Shown here one piece after another: positions 45,901-57,146 of a stretch of DNA of 64,000 bases. Both the position numbers and the translations under genes were made by a program. Each line of letters begins with the position of its first letter. The stretch's first letter is position 1. This stretch comes from Gautieria morchelliformis (Eukaryota; Basidiomycota; Agaricomycetes; Gomphales; Gomphaceae), in NCBI GenBank assembly GCA_015179125.1, contig WHVA01000061.1, positions 124,001 to 188,000 of the forward strand, in the 5' to 3' direction. The notes beneath the pieces are model-generated. The model had not been told where the DNA came from. It worked only from the letters and a program-made list of their open reading frames with translations, and did not search any database.

Positions 45901-47655
45901 TTGTGCCTCGTCCAGAAAGCGTGGAAGCATGGGACCAAAAATGGTCCGAATAGTCAGTTAACCTTCCCGATATGGTTTGGGCTACGACACACCCGGCGAA
46001 AGTGAGAGGAGCTCCAAGGGCATGTTAGCGAGCGTAATGAAACAATTCGTTGTTTTCAATAGAAGATGGACGGTCACTCGACTCGGAGGCTAATAGACAG
46101 CAGAGGAGAAAGCTCAGCGGTACCGGGTAATCTGGGATGTGAGGAAGGGTCTCACTAATGCATTCCTCTCACGCTCCAGCGTACAGTTAGACTATGACCT
46201 CATCTGATTACATCTGATTACACGGACCTAAAGTCAACGTGTCCAGGTTAATGCTGGTGACAATACAGTGTTGGTTAGAGCCGAAGAGAAGTCGGATCAC
46301 GATTTAGCGTCATCATCGCGAAAATAAAAACACACCAGTAGTGATTTGCAGGATTGTAACAATGAATTTCGCGTCAAATATATACCATGGAATACAAAGG
46401 ATCACTTCGTGCTTTACTTCTTCTTTGTCTGCCTTTTCGGACGGTTATATATTCCAATTCCAATAACAAACAACTAACCTCGTAAATTCATCACCAGGTC
46501 ACAGGTGAGGTCGGGAACAGCCTCGGTGGGGCAAGGAGTAGGGGGGGGGTGTGAGTGTGAGGCGGAGATAGGTTCAGAGAGGAGTATCCAGATGCAGATA
46601 AGTGACTCTGAAACCAGTAGAAGTTAGTGAGCCAGAGATTTTTTTTTTTTTTAAGTCCTTCGTGAACTTCATAATCATTGTCGACTGAAAATAAGTGAAG
46701 ACAGACCATCAGGTACAAGACAGAACAGTTTTCTCGTTCATATAACTGGCCAGAAGCTGTACTCGTCCATAGAAGCCTGACTGAGCATTGTTATAAGGGA
46801 ACGTAACGCCTGTCAACTATAGCCCAGCCTGATATGGTATTTGCATCCGATCCCAACAAGTGTGCGTGCAGATTGAAAATTATTGAGCGAGTACCTGGGC
46901 CAGGTGAACCGCGCCGCTGATGGTGCAGGTCTCCGTCAGGCCGCGGGCTGGATCATAACAAGACGGGGGAATTGATAGGCCCCAAGGGTGAGCAGGAGCG
47001 TAAGCCAGGATATCCGGAACGCCCAATTACAGGCTCAGGAGTGAACGAGGCAGCCGAGATGTGACGTTCTAATTCCCAAGCTACATGTCTCATACAGTTG
47101 CTCATCCGAGGGTATAAGGGTGAGCCTCAGGTGGGCTTGTCCATTTTTTTCGATTCCCCCCACCAACCAGGCATTGGTAGTCAAATTCACAACAAGGGAT
47201 GTGTATAAAGTGAGCCACTATTGTCAAAGGGCCGAAGTCACTAGTCAGAAAAAGTAAATGAATTTGCGTAGCAGGTTGCTTCTAAACCACTCCTTTGGTG
47301 GCTCGATCAGGAGGTCCGTATACGTGTATGATGTGAGTCGAGCCGCCACAGAAACCTCAATGTCAATTAGAAGATGGCGTTTATTGAAGCCGTCCGACTT
47401 GAAGGGGGCCTGGGCACGGGTATACATACATATGCACTGTTTGATAGCTTGGATTATAAGCGGTGCTTCGTATGCTGTTTGCAGAATCATGGAGCGGCGG
47501 TGTAATCAGAAAGATAATTTCGATGCTTCTTGCAAGATGACTTGTGAGGCAGTCGGGGAGTTCCTTGGCTTCAACATTCTTGCTAAGTAGGCGCGAGTGT
47601 TTGAATTTGGAGGCTAGGCTTACATAATCTTACCGTAAATAGCCGGCACTGAATC
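42958..47655. other. Long region with no recognised gene
   Basis: Short frames only. Those at 43511-43858, 44470-44748 (minus), 45039-45314 (minus) and 45514-45961 were read and resemble nothing I know. TCTCTTGCACCTTGT is directly duplicated near 43105. There is a T-run near 46640. Base composition is balanced and no repeat structure was obvious by eye. Confidence 0.35.
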
Positions 47656-49256
47656 ATGCCCAGTTTCTCCTCCTGGTTTTCAAAAGTAAGGAACGAGCTC
47701 GTCATGTTGCGCCAGAACTAATACCGGGGGGATCAGAAATCTTCCGACGAGGATTATGAACAGGTCCTCGCTTCGCTCGCGCTTTCTATTCACAAGAGAC
47801 AGACGCAGCTCTCAGAAATCCGTTTGCGCGAGCGGCGCGCCACACTCCTTTTTACCTCCTGGGCTTTGGCTGCATGGGTAGCATATGTGGCGCTGTGGTG
47901 GTCTGGTGTAGTAGGGAGCCGTGGACCAAGAAGGAGTAGCGTGTTGTGGGGCGTGCCGGTCGTTCTGGGGCCTGTGGTGTGAGTTTGTCCAACGTTGAGA
48001 CATCTGAGCATGCTGATACCCGTGCAGTATCTTATTTACCAGACGCATTGTTCAGTTGTGGTATGCGCGTAAAGGGAACGCCGAAGGTAGGTCTTATATC
48101 CTAGTCAAAATTCCGGTCATTAATGCTGGCCCTGGGGAATAGAAAAGACATTAAAGAAGTTACTGGTGGAACAGCGAAACAAGATAGAAGAGATAAAGAA
48201 AAAAACAAACTACTATTCGACTAAGAACTTGTTGGACCGATATGACGAATCAGTCACTCCTGGGGTGCGGGATGCTTCCGAAGTGTTACTATTATGTCTA
48301 TTATTGAACTATGCACATACTCTTAGAGTAAGGCTAGTGTAACCTCAGGTCTTCAAAGTCGCGGCCCACCAGCATCTGTGCAGCCCCAACTTCAACCCCC
48401 GTCCACTCCGAACGGATCGACGGTATCAAGCCAAGCACCCTTGAGTCCGCAGACACCCTTGCGTAGCGGTCCACAGGCAGGTCCGCAGGGCCAGCCTTTC
48501 TCACGTGTGTATTTTTTGACTTTGATTAATTGGGTTAAGTTCTAGTATGGCACACAACTGATGACCAATGCACAGCGACATTACCTCCACTTCCTGCCCC
48601 CCGGAAACAGTGGTATGATAAACTGGCAGATGCACTCCTCGGGGATGATGCGGCCAGCACTGGGCCATTGCCGACCTCTCGATACGCCTTGATATGCGAA
48701 CGATGTTTCTCGCACAATGGGCTGGTAAAGGAGGAGCAATGGGAGGATGCCCGTGAGTAATGATTACAGAGAGCTGGGATACATCCTTGCTGATTTGGCA
48801 ATATTTTTCTTAACCTTTCATGCGCTGCTATCCCTCTTCTGCCATTTATGTATAAACAAAGAATACCTCTGCCCCAAGTGTGGCCATTTCAATAGGTCGG
48901 CACGGTCCCGTAAGGTTGGTCTTGCATCGCCGACTTCCCCCCAATCCGTCCTATCCCATTCAGGTATGCCACTCCCCCACCCTGTTGTGCTATGAGGCTT
49001 CCCTTCTGCGTCCGCAGGCTTATCGACATCACATCTAATGACTCCGGAGCCACAGTCCTCACAACCCGCAGTCCCACTCTCGGACTCTCCATCTCGTCGG
49101 GATCCCGAGTCCCTCAAGTCACCACTTTCAGAGTCCACAGTGTTCGTGGAGAAAGCTGATGCGGAAAACAAGGAGGGTAAAGTAGTGGGGTATAACGTCA
49201 GGGAAGAAGAGAACACTCAGGGTAAACACCCCATTCCAATGGACGTGGATTCATGA
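47656..49256 (+). CDS. Lunapark homologue (ER tubule three-way junction protein)
   Basis: Eight exons, all junctions in phase, 382 residues: 47656-47685, 47737-47978, 48028-48086, 48143-48264, 48327-48504, 48576-48752, 48862-48963, 49018-49256. The N-terminus MPSFSSWFSK is followed by IRLRERRATLL, two hydrophobic segments (ALAAWVAYVALWW and VVLGPVVILF) that form the hairpin anchor, and a coiled coil (KLLVEQRNKIEEIKKK, NYYSTKNLLDRYD). After a Pro/Gln/Ser linker comes the lunapark zinc finger: ICERCFSHNGLV and YLCPKCGHFN. The acidic, Ser-rich tail ends in MDVDS. Lunapark (yeast Lnp1) sits in the ER membrane and stabilises three-way junctions, acting with atlastin/Sey1 and reticulons. Gene looks intact; length fits fungal homologues. 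Confidence 0.9.
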
Positions 49257-49509
49257 GCCTGCCTGCACGGTGACGGCTCCCCGAGTGCGTTTGTTTTATT
49301 GAGTTATTCAGGATTGCTTGTCTCGTTCGTTGTGTGCAGTTGGTACTATAAGCCGATGATTGTGTATCGAAGTACCGAGTAGTATACCGCCTATGGCCGC
49401 GTTGGGTAATTTTCCGCCTTTGTATCCTTTGATAATGTTCACCGACCTTTATATTTATTGTGGGAATTAATCATCTACCATATCTTGTGCTGAATGATGC
49501 TATACCACA

Positions 49510-49886
49510 CACTAGGTGCAAGTCGCTGTTTGTTTACCATAACCTATGGCAACAAATAGTGAAAAAAGAGGAAATCTTGTAATAATTTGAAACTATGGCA
49601 AACGGTGAAGAATTTCTTTTTGTTTACAATTTAAAACATCAAGAAAATCTGAATAAACACAGATGAAAATTTATAAGAAATAAATTGTGACAAAATAAAT
49701 CCTATTCACTGCATAAGATGCAAGAAATTATTATTTGCCTTTATTCAGATTTTCTTGATGTTTTAAATTGTAAACAAAAGGAAAGTATTCTTCACCATTT
49801 GCCATAGTTTCAAATTATTACAAGATTTCCTCTTTTTTCACTATTTGTTGCCATAGGTTATGGTAAACAAGCAGTTGCACCTAGTG
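49510..49886. mobile_element. Foldback (long inverted repeat) element, 377 bases
   Basis: Two arms of about 147 bases (49510-49657 and 49740-49886) are almost perfect inverted copies: CACTAGGTGCAA at the outer left, GTTTACCATAACCTATGGC inward, AAACATCAAGAAAATCTG near the centre, and their complements on the right, ending TTGCACCTAGTG. The loop is 82 bases and AT-rich. No coding capacity. A clear target duplication was not found. It lies about 250 bases after the lunapark stop. Confidence 0.85.
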
Positions 49887-51153
49887 ACAGGTGTTTGGTC
49901 AATGTCTAGCATCTTGTGCCACTTGGTCCAAGACAAGCTGCCGTTTCACCATGACAGTAGATCACTTAAATCACTACTTTTCAATTCTGAGGCAGACCGT
50001 CGATTGTCTACTGTCGCTCTGCTAGATTGGCATGGAATGGTAACACTAGCAGCACACTGGATTAGACAAATAACTGCACACCTCATCTATAGACTACTAA
50101 GTAGATGCTCTGCCCAGAGCATTTTGCTCATCTGCGTGCCTACATGTCCCCTTCAATCAGGTCCAACATCGTCTTGCTGCATGGACACGAAAAATCTGTC
50201 GCCGGATGGAAACTACCGGCCGCAGTACATGGGTTAGTCGGCTCGAGCTAAGGGCTTGGGACGAAGCCTCCGTCACCTGACTAACTCACCACCCAACCGT
50301 AACACTTCCCGCTGGTAGGGCTTGACTGTAGCGGCCTCTGGGCGGATGGCTAAAGGCACCGTTCAAGCGCACAGACCGTTCACGCCCACTAGGCACAGGC
50401 TCAGAAGTAGTGACTCCTAAACAGAACTGGAAGGGCGAGCGGTCGGGGTAGCGTGGGTAGCGGTATCCCCCTGGCTCGAAACCGCTGCACACCCGTCTCC
50501 CCCAGCAACCCTCTTCCCTACCTGGCAGGGCGGCGCGGCTTCGCTTGCAGGCAGCATAGCTAAAGCGTGTTGATTTGCTCATCGTCAGGTGCGGCTAAAC
50601 CACTGTCTTAAGGCGGACAGTATAAGGCACCATTCAGTATAATGTGAATAAATATTAATTATGGCAAACTCGGAGATATAGACCTGGGCCTGAGGCGTGA
50701 AGATAGGAACTAGAGATTATGCAGGGAAAAGAAAAAAGGAGATACAGATTCGTTACTAAGGTGCCCTTTCAGTCGGAGTCGGGGATGAGCCTCCGAACCG
50801 GACCGGGCGAGATGGTGCCTCGAAGGCAAAATAGACTTTTGACGGATCGGCGCCAGAGTTTGGCCCAGATTATCTTGTCAATGTTCTCACCGTGCACCTA
50901 GCGGATCGAAAGCAGTCCACAAATAATTATCGGTATCTGATCTGCAGCTTATTTTCTGGTACGGCTGACTGCAAAATAATCAATGAAGAAGGTTTGATCC
51001 GTTCGGGCGCCAACCCTGGCCTCGGGCCTGATGAGGCCGCGAAAAAATGATGCTATGCGGCCGCCCCTCATCTCACTGTCGCTTTCATTCTCCGACTTTC
51101 TCTTCTAACGTCCCTCGTTAATTGGAAGAATATACCAAGCGCTACTCTAACGA
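49887..51153. other. No gene recognised; GC-rich structured block inside
   Basis: 50230-50640 is a GC-rich block with repeated GGC/GCC motifs (e.g. AGCGGTCGGGGTAGCGTGGGTAGCGG) and a 98-codon minus-strand frame (50286-50582, starting MSKSTRFSYAACKRSR). It differs from the surrounding sequence in composition. I could not place it as rRNA, tRNA or a known protein. Confidence 0.35.
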
Positions 51154-53703
51154 ATGTCGGAGGGTGACACCAAAGTGGACGAGAACGCAGCTATACCCGG
51201 TTATAACCATAATATACTCGACCCCAGAATTAATAATGATGTGAGTGCGCGGTTATAAGATCGCTTACATTCCTTTCTTCATCCGGGGTTATTTTGCCAC
51301 CCTCCACGTTTCCGTGACCGTTTTTATTCCTGTAAACAGACGGTCTGATTGTGTCGCAAAGGTCCACATAGCAAGAGCTGCTGAACATTCGATGCTCCCA
51401 CACGAGCTGTCCAACACCCCCGTCTCTTCGGAGAAACAGAGCCTTAGTATGGTGCGGGAAATTGCGCCTCGAGTAAAGCCCTGGGTACGTCTGCTTCAGA
51501 TTATACCCGCACCTTCATGTGACAGTTTTCCGTTAGACTCCCATCCCGCTACGTCGATGGTATGCCATCTCGTTAATAATCTTCATGGTGCTCGTCGCTG
51601 CGGGTCTGCAAATCGCCCTCCACTTCTCAATCGTTCAAAACGGTGAGCCCGAGTCCTGCGAAACCGACTGCAGCTGATCCATTTATGAAGGATGGAAGGT
51701 CCCCAGCGAATTCGCAGCCACTACTGGCATAATGCACTACGTATACGTAATTAGGAAACAGGCATCATGGCATATGCTATTTGTTGATATTCAGTCGCTT
51801 CTAGACGCTCCCCCCGGTCGCAGTAGCGATGATCATCGTCGCTCTTTGGGCATGGACTGACGTTGATATCAAAAGAATGCAGGTACGTTCGGCAACCTAT
51901 ACACGAGCTGAATTAGACCCCATCTCTCCAGCCCTACATTGATCTCGCATATGGCAATGCCCCGGCCTCGAGGACGATCTTACTGGATTATTCCAACCAG
52001 CACGCTGCGCTCGCCTCTGTGTCTGCATACAGGCATAGCCATTACTTGGTCGCTCTCTCCTCGTTCATGGTTTTGGCTGGATTAGCCATCCAACCACTCG
52101 CAGCTTCCCTGTTTACCCTAAAACAGATATGGTGGACCTCCCCCAGTCAGCCTTTTTCTGTATTCTTTGCCGTTCTGAAATTGACGTATCTTCGTGATAT
52201 ATCTCACAAGGTCTCAACGTGACGGGGAGCCAGAGCCTTGGCTTAGATCCCAATTTCGGCAACCTCACTGCGTTCTCCGCGGCAAGCGAGAGCCATTATT
52301 GTCTGTCTACTAAAGCTGACACCCCCCTTTGTTAGGCTGCAGGGTTCGTTCAAGCAAGCATTCTTTACAACGCCACAGTCCCCAATTTCGTGCATGACAT
52401 ATGGGCCATCGCCGACGTTCAAGTCCCTCGGAATCAGGTGGCGAATGGGACGATGTTTGCAAATACAACAGGCGTTAGATCAAATAGCAACTGCAAAGCC
52501 GGAGAAAGTGTATGTCACTCTCTGGCTTGACCATGTCATGTCATTGCTGACCCGTGCGATGTTATGAGCAGGGCAGTATAGTTCCCTTTACGAACGAAAC
52601 GGGATTCACCATGTCCGGCACCTCAAACGGCTGCAGTGTCACCATCCCGACGCCGTCTAATTCTTCACTCCAATACGGGGTCGAGGTTGTGACCTGCCCT
52701 AATTCGCCTCCCCCAGACCCTTTCAAACCCGTGGTGTTTTGGACGCTCGCGCAAAGCTCTCAGTCTGCCACACCCGCGTTTTCGCTCGTATACTGCACCC
52801 CGACCATCGAACTGTTTAATGCTGCAGTGTCAGTAGCGTTACAGTCCGGGAACTTGCTGAATGCGACAATTGCATCCAATTTCACCCAGTCGAGTAACCT
52901 TACGGATCCAAATGGGCTGATCCAAGGTCGCGCCATGAATGGTGTCGCCTTTGATCTAAGCAACGCGGATCCGTGAGTGCCCGAATGATTTTATGTATGT
53001 TAGTTGTCATTCGTAACACTTTGTTTAGCTTCGTCCAGCAACGGGCACAGGCCGCAAGGGTGGGGCTCACCGAGGCTCTCATTCAGAGAGCACTGAAGGC
53101 GCCAGGTGGCGTGCTCAATCAAATACAGTCCTTTGGAATGATCGGGCTCACAGAACATACATATGTCCGCCTTCAGCCCTATCTACCTTATACGGCACGT
53201 TCTAACACCATATCGCTATCAGCATTTGTATTTGTCGCTTGTTGCCAAGGAGAACTACTTCGTAGCCAACACTGCGCCTCTGGTAGTCGGTATCAAAACT
53301 GTGCAGCCCAGACTCTTTATGGTGTATGTATGACGACTCGTATCTCCCAGCTCTTAAGTACTGACAGTGCTCCAGTGGAGTGACCACGCACATTCTGACG
53401 GGTGCTCTATTCGCGTACGCGATCCTCGGCACGGCCATCCATGTAATGCATTACCGCACACGTGAGCTCATCGTTCTTCCCCGGAACCCGGGCACGCTTG
53501 CCTCCGCCGCAGCCTTCACGGCGCGGTCCAATGTCGCAGACGTTCTTGACGGCCACCTCAACGAGGTGGAACTCTCACGCGTCCTCCGAGACAAGCGCTT
53601 CAAAATTGACAAAACGACGGGCAGGATCGTCATGGAGGGCGAGAAAGGTTACGGGACTGACACTCCGTTATTGTCTCCTAGGGCGCAGAACCTAAATAAC
53701 TAG
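51154..53703 (+). CDS. DUF3433 multi-spanning membrane protein
   Basis: Twelve exons, about 624 residues: 51154-51240, 51362-51484, 51537-51642, 51691-51746, 51805-51882, 51932-52145, 52211-52281, 52336-52509, 52572-52972, 53029-53164, 53223-53323, 53376-53703. Reading in order: RVKPW/TPIPLRRWY leading into a membrane segment (AISLIIFMVLVAAGLQIAL), GWKVPSEFAATTGIMHYVY, a second membrane segment with IIVALWAWTDVDIKRMQPY, then IDLAYGNAPASRTILLDY, a third with HYLVALSSFMVL, a long N-glycosylation-rich outer loop (ILYNATV, NTTG), and a last membrane segment HILTGALFAYAILGTA before a cytosolic tail. This is the fungal DUF3433 pattern; function unknown, probably plasma or vesicle membrane. The intron between exons 7 and 8 begins GCAAGC (GC-AG). 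The exon 1/2 junction is the least certain. Confidence 0.8.
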
Positions 53704-55043
53704 GTTCCACCATTTTTACTTTGGCCTCTCTTGGAAGTTTGTATCTCAAATACTTATTTATGTGCATGGACGCTGGAAGCATCGAACAGGCCGTACGGTA
53801 ATGAGCCACAAAACTGCCCAGACACTTTCAAATTCTCCCGGGTTTCCTTACAATAACTTGAGCAAAAGAAAGAAAGACAGAAAGAAATCCACTGCTATAC
53901 TTAACATGTCTGCTCCTGAGTCTCACATACCGCATCCTTCCGTCTACTAATCATACATTTCCCAACAACCTTATTGTACAATTCTAAGCAGGCCCACGCC
54001 CGTGTTGGCCCAGAGTAGAATGCATAAGCGTGGGGATGCTTAGGAATGGCGTCCGTCAGTCCGCAGTCCTAACACCCCGCACCGCACGTGCGGGGCAGAC
54101 AATCAAAGTAGTGTGTAAGTGCGAGACAGGCCGCGCGCCACAGAATCCGCCCGTCACGAAGAAGCAGTAGCAGCGGGGCACACACCGCAGGATCCCCAGG
54201 GCCGCATGGCATGTCGACCAGACGTTTCACGACCGCCGTCGCGGCTTGGTCGCGGCTTGCAGACACTTAGCGAGACACGCGCCAGGCCAGCCATCATCCC
54301 GTGCAGCACACGCACAAGCAAAAGCAAGTTCGGCACGGCGGGGAAAACGGCACGAGAACGCAGTGAGTCGGTGTGACGGGGGCTGCCAGCCTGTAAGCTG
54401 CACCATCCATGGGTGGCGGTGGCAGTAAGGAGTAAAAGGAACCGTCGCGTGGTTACATAATCACGTTCTCGCTACAATTAACAGTGAACCTAGCCGATGA
54501 TGAATTGCTGCGTCAGATTCTCCCATCCATCTCATAGATAAAAATGCCCGCCATAGAAAGCACGTCCCGGAATATCACACTGGAATCTCGTTAAAATAGC
54601 ATGGAAATATTCAATGCCAAAATCACTTTAAAAACTTCAGGGATCATTTCAATGATTGAAATTTTTCCTGTGGGTTTTTCCGTGGGTGCTGTTTCAGTGG
54701 CAGAAGCATTGAAAATCGAAAGCTAGTGGGTCGGCCTATGGGTTTTCAATGGCCCAGTTCCGCTATCCACAGTGCGCGGCACCATGGGCAAAAAGAAAAG
54801 CAGCCCACCCCCAATTCCCATGGGGTTGTAATCATAGCCTGAGATAACAGTTGTTGACAGCACTAGTGACACGAAGGAATAACCCAATGTACAGAAACAA
54901 GGGCACGATTAATATATTGGTAAGGATCAGCCATCTACTATACGTACAGAAGTATCATAGCTAGATAGACCATACTGTATACAAGGTCAAAGCCCCAATC
55001 CCCAAATCCTGTGCCACAAAAGAAAAACAGTCCATTACGTAGA
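53704..55043. other. No gene recognised
   Basis: Mainly short frames. 54590-54730 has a repeated AATTTTC/TCAGTGG-like texture resembling the repeats at the right end of the window. The last part is the 3' flank of DUF6699 gene 4. Confidence 0.35.
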
Positions 55044-55829
55044 TCATCTTGATCTAAAGTACATATCCCAAGTCTCGAGCTCGTCCTTACTCCTCTCGAT
55101 ACCGAGCCATTCAACATCCCACAACAGCCAATCCACCCTACGGATGCCTTTCTGCTCCTCTCTTGCTCTGGCGGCCCTCCCCTCATCATTGCCCGCCATA
55201 ATGCAGCGTCGTTCCCACGCCTCTAACAGACGACCTTGAAACTCTTTACTCGCATCGCGCCATTCGTCCCTATCAATCCTCTTCCTCAAACACTCGTAGA
55301 CAGCATCCAGCACATCGCCGATAGTGACACCCGTCGGATTCGAGCACTCTACGATCCAGGGGAGGAGCGTGGAGCGCAGGCGCACAAACGTCCATGGCGG
55401 GGATACCGCGGGCTGATTGCGGAGGTGTGCCGTGAGCGGGTGGAAAGGCGGCTCAGATTTGCGGATGGTGTCGGGCGGGATACGCACATCCCACGCGATG
55501 GCGGGATCTTCGGCGTCGAGCGCGAGCAGCGGATGAGGCGCGAAACTCGTTCCTGCTGCGAGGGCCGTCGCGGTGACGGGCCCGCTGGGAGACGGTGGAA
55601 GAGGCAATGGGTTGTGTGTGGGGGTAAGGGGCAGCGGGACAGCGTATGGGGATGGCGGCAGTGGTACGAGTTGTACACCGTACGGAGATCCCATCGGTGA
55701 GGCGTAGGGCGAGCCGTATGGAGAGCCATATGGAGAGCCGTACGGTGAGACAGGTAGAGGTATCGCGGCAGCATATGGAGAGCCGTTCGGGTGGTAGTAG
55801 ATTGGAGACGACATGGTCGTTGAAGGCAA
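55044..55829 (-). CDS. DUF6699 protein 4, with SPYG repeats
   Basis: Single exon, 261 residues from ATG at 55829 (a second ATG at 55814 is also possible). Residues about 28-52 contain tandem SPYG units, followed by a Pro/Leu-rich linker. The DUF6699 domain follows: AIAWDVRIPPDTIRKSEP, TFVRLRSTLLPWIVEC, GVTIGDVLDAVYECLRKRI, DEWRDAS, AWERRC, GIRRVDWLLWDVEWLGIE and ETWDMYFRSR. Tandem SPYG units suggest slippage-driven length change. It is the only family member of this window on the minus strand, 12 kb from the others and separated from them by lunapark and the DUF3433 gene. Confidence 0.85.
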   Translation of the reverse strand: MPSTTMSSPIYYHPNGSPYAAAIPLPVSPYGSPYGSPYGSPYASPMGSPYGVQLVPLPPSPYAVPLPLTPTHNPLPLPPSPSGPVTATALAAGTSFAPHPLLALDAEDPAIAWDVRIPPDTIRKSEPPFHPLTAHLRNQPAVSPPWTFVRLRSTLLPWIVECSNPTGVTIGDVLDAVYECLRKRIDRDEWRDASKEFQGRLLEAWERRCIMAGNDEGRAARAREEQKGIRRVDWLLWDVEWLGIERSKDELETWDMYFRSR

Positions 55830-57146
55830 GGGGTGGTGGCTTTCAATTGCGTCGCTAGGAGGCCGCTTAGCAGCTCAAACACAGCCTGTTATTTCTCTTC
55901 TCGACGCGCCAGTGGAGCTGGGATGCGTAAATAACCGAGTTTCCTCCTGAAGTCACCAGGCAACAGCGCGTCGGGCGATCATGGCGGCAAGACCACAAGG
56001 TTACAGTCATATATATACCCCCGGACGGTCTGCAAACGGCTCCAGTTACCATACGCAGTAATATAAGCGCCGCGGGCTCAATTAATCTTCCTGCGCATGT
56101 CGCCAATCATCCCACAGGCTTACTATATAAGTACCTACTATGTAACAGAAAACGAGAGATGGGTCCTCCCTCTTCTCGCACAACCATGGTCCATGTGAGT
56201 AATGTATCCGCCTACGCTCTCAAGGTTGGCCGTTCGGTGTCCTGGCACAGCGCAAGCGCAGTAGCCACAGCTTCTGAGACGCGGGATTAGCCAGTTGGCG
56301 CCAACGCTCCTGCCATCTCAAGGTGGTCCATCTGATTCTTTTGTTTGTTTGATGTCTGCCACACCGACGGCACCGTCTCGAGAGTGGCACGGCAAGGGCG
56401 TGCAAATAGCTAGGAATGGCGCTAAATGTATGATGCAAAGCTGATGATACTGATAGGGACATTAGTACTTAGTAACGAATAGCTCTTTCATTTCTGCGGG
56501 ACGTACTGATCACTGGAACAGACTATTGACAGATGAGAGATCGGAGGCAATGATATGAAATGCTGCCACATTCAGTGACATAGCATTGCGGGGTATATGC
56601 TTGCCAATGAACATGGCTCCTATCTCAACAATTTCAGAGTGGATGCTGGCGGGATCTTTGGATGGTAGGAGAGGTTTCCCATGGGGAAAGGGCGTAAACA
56701 TAAAAATATGGTTTATCACGATATTCCTACGCAGGCTAACCATGAGCAGCCATCTTGCATTTTCTAAGAATTACAGTAAAGTGTTTTCGAAAACACCAGG
56801 AAAATTTGATTTACAGAGCTTTTTTTTCTGTCAGAATACTTGAACACTTTGCGCAAGATTTTCTTTGCAACTGGGAAACTTTTCCATCCATACGGCCTAT
56901 GGTGTCTGTGGTATCCTTTCGGGAAGCTTTTGCCATTCCAACCTTGCAGGAGATTCATGTTCATCTCAAGACCGGAGACATGGAGTCTGTACAAAGATAT
57001 ATTAGGATAACCACTACACCGATATATATACTAGACGTGAACAGAATATGGCATAAAAATGCCCTTCTGAGGCCACGATCATAACTAAGAATTATGTCAC
57101 TGATAATCGGGGAGGGGTATATCAACACGAATAGATACTCTCCTAT
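55830..57146. other. No gene recognised; two TATA-like boxes
   Basis: Upstream of DUF6699 gene 4. TATATATA lies at 56010-56017 (readable on both strands), 181 bases before the gene-4 ATG. On the plus strand TATATAAG at 56124-56131 is followed by ATGGTCCAT and a good splice donor (GTGAGTAATG) at 56194, as if a short first exon, but no following exon was found. Frames at 56510-57084 resemble no known family. Confidence 0.4.
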
